In this document: positions 10,432 through 11,202 of the stretch, in pieces
Numbering within the stretch: position 1 is the stretch's first letter
Layout of the letters: each line of letters starts with the position of its first letter
NCBI GenBank assembly: GCA_016204425.1
Contig: JACQKR010000052.1
Span: 1 to 11,202, forward strand
Reading direction: 5' to 3'
Source of the DNA: Candidatus Levyibacteriota bacterium
Lineage (GTDB): Bacteria > Patescibacteriota > Microgenomatia > Levybacterales > UBA12049
DNA: 11,202 nucleotides
Notes under the pieces: model-generated
What the model was told of the DNA's origin: nothing
Databases searched by the model: none
Seen by the model: the letters and a program-made list of their open reading frames with translations, nothing else
Position numbers and translations under genes: made by a program

Positions 10432-11202
10432 TTAAGGGGTAACGTTCCAGCTTTTGAGTGTTTCTTTGATTTGCTCATCTGTATTGTTTATATGATTGAG
10501 TGAATATTGGAGAGCTTCAACAGCCTTTTGCTGCAGTTCAGGTTTCACAATTGTTTCTGTCCCGTCTTTTGCCAACTCATGATAAAAAAGACCCAGCGCA
10601 AAATAAATATCCCGATAATCGGGTTTCATCTCTTTGGCCTCCTCAAGGACTCTTACAGCGTTCTTGATATCGCCGCTTTGTCCATAAATGACACCAAGGT
10701 TGTATGCAATTTTTGCATCGGTCGGTGCCAGCTCATGCGCTTTTTGAATACTCTGAAGCGCTTGGGGAAAATAGGATGGATCAACCTGGGAGAGCATATA
10801 GAAGATGCGGACCCGTGTTTTCCAAAAGACGAGGTTGTTGGGATATGCTATTACGATTTCATCATTGAGGCGAATCGCGTCTCTAATGAAGCCTGCAGCA
10901 TTTGTCGCATCTTTCTGTTGCAGCAATGCAACGCCGATAACAGCATTGTTGCTTGAGAATTCGTCTTTAAAGACCGGCTCGCTTCCACGAAGCTCAACTG
11001 ACTCTTTGAGCTTCATATACGCTTGTTGATAGTCACCGACCTTATTGAGATTTGATCCAAGCGCATATGCCTTATCTGCATTCCAGTATCGAAACAGTGT
11101 CAAAAGCATGTAGCAGGCGATAAGTATCGTAACAGTAACTACTGTCCATTGGATACCATTGAGGGATTCTTGGTACTTAACGTTATTTGACCCGAATGGA
11201 AT
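10432..11202 (-). CDS. O-antigen ligase/polymerase-like membrane protein, C-terminal TPR part (5' end outside window)
   Basis: The frame is open from the right edge to TAA at 10432, 256 residues seen. It begins with a membrane helix (about WTVVTVTILIACYMLLTLF, residues 19-37 of the visible part), then RYWNADKAYALGSNLNKVGDYQQAYMKLKESVELRGSEPVFKDEFS. This arrangement (last membrane helix, RYWxAD, then TPRs) is typical of Wzy/WaaL-type O-antigen ligase family proteins with a TPR tail. At least three further TPR-like units follow, e.g. ALQSIQKAHELAPTDAKIAYNLGVIYGQSGDIKNAVRVLEEAKEMKPDYRDIYFALG (with the expected Gly, Ala and Pro positions). The catalytic loops would be upstream of the window, so the enzyme class is inferred from the C-terminus only. 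An internal ATG (11109) is not the start. Confidence 0.75.
   Translation of the reverse strand: MPFGSNNVKYQESLNGIQWTVVTVTILIACYMLLTLFRYWNADKAYALGSNLNKVGDYQQAYMKLKESVELRGSEPVFKDEFSSNNAVIGVALLQQKDATNAAGFIRDAIRLNDEIVIAYPNNLVFWKTRVRIFYMLSQVDPSYFPQALQSIQKAHELAPTDAKIAYNLGVIYGQSGDIKNAVRVLEEAKEMKPDYRDIYFALGLFYHELAKDGTETIVKPELQQKAVEALQYSLNHINNTDEQIKETLKSWNVTP

Noticed and set aside
1..11202. Insertion sequences, integrases or phage genes
   Set aside because: No transposase, recombinase or structural phage protein is recognisable; the HNH gene is the only possible mobile gene.

Overview
The window reads as a piece of a small, moderately AT-rich bacterial genome of the Patescibacteria/CPR type, most like Microgenomates. 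This is an inference. It rests on short stand-alone ribosomal protein genes, tRNAs without an encoded CCA, an O-antigen-ligase-like protein ending in TPRs, a lone thioredoxin reductase, few Shine-Dalgarno sequences, and start codons placed only 6-9 nt after -10 boxes. No marker gene here fixes the lineage.

Left part (1-5100): the C-terminus of a PAP2 phosphatase runs in from the left edge. A minus-strand group follows: a Cys-containing lipoprotein with a near-consensus promoter, a membrane-anchored hypothetical protein and a YbaK-type aminoacyl-tRNA deacylase. Next come a multi-pass acyltransferase, an unrecognised ORF and an SDR oxidoreductase lacking its Rossmann half. The last two are head to head and both appear cut at one point near 3480-3515, a likely rearrangement or assembly breakpoint. 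A thioredoxin-reductase-like flavoprotein with altered NADPH residues ends the part.

Middle part (5095-7760), RNA-rich: an adenylate-kinase-like protein, tRNA-Trp, and rpmG (L33, 58 aa) on the minus strand; then on the plus strand a tRNA operon Thr(TGT) - HNH endonuclease gene - Tyr(GTA) - Thr(GGT). The HNH stop codon shares its last base with the first base of tRNA-Tyr. Beyond it lies an ORF-free stretch of about 460 nt. On its minus strand it carries a TTGACA-N17-TATACT promoter, about 265 nt with a long closing helix, and a terminator, so it probably encodes an abundant structured ncRNA that I cannot assign to a family.

Right part (7759-11202): an M50 site-2-protease-like metalloprotease and rpmB (L28) are divergent. 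They are followed on the minus strand by fmt and def, the enzymes that add and remove the N-formyl group on initiator Met, and by the C-terminal part of a Wzy/O-antigen ligase-like protein with TPRs that runs off the right edge.

Three themes cut across the window. (1) -10 boxes repeatedly sit so close to start codons that leaderless mRNAs are predicted. (2) Degenerate direct repeats with a strict 7-bp period occur at five places, one inside fmt. (3) Three of four tRNAs deviate at T-loop position 55.
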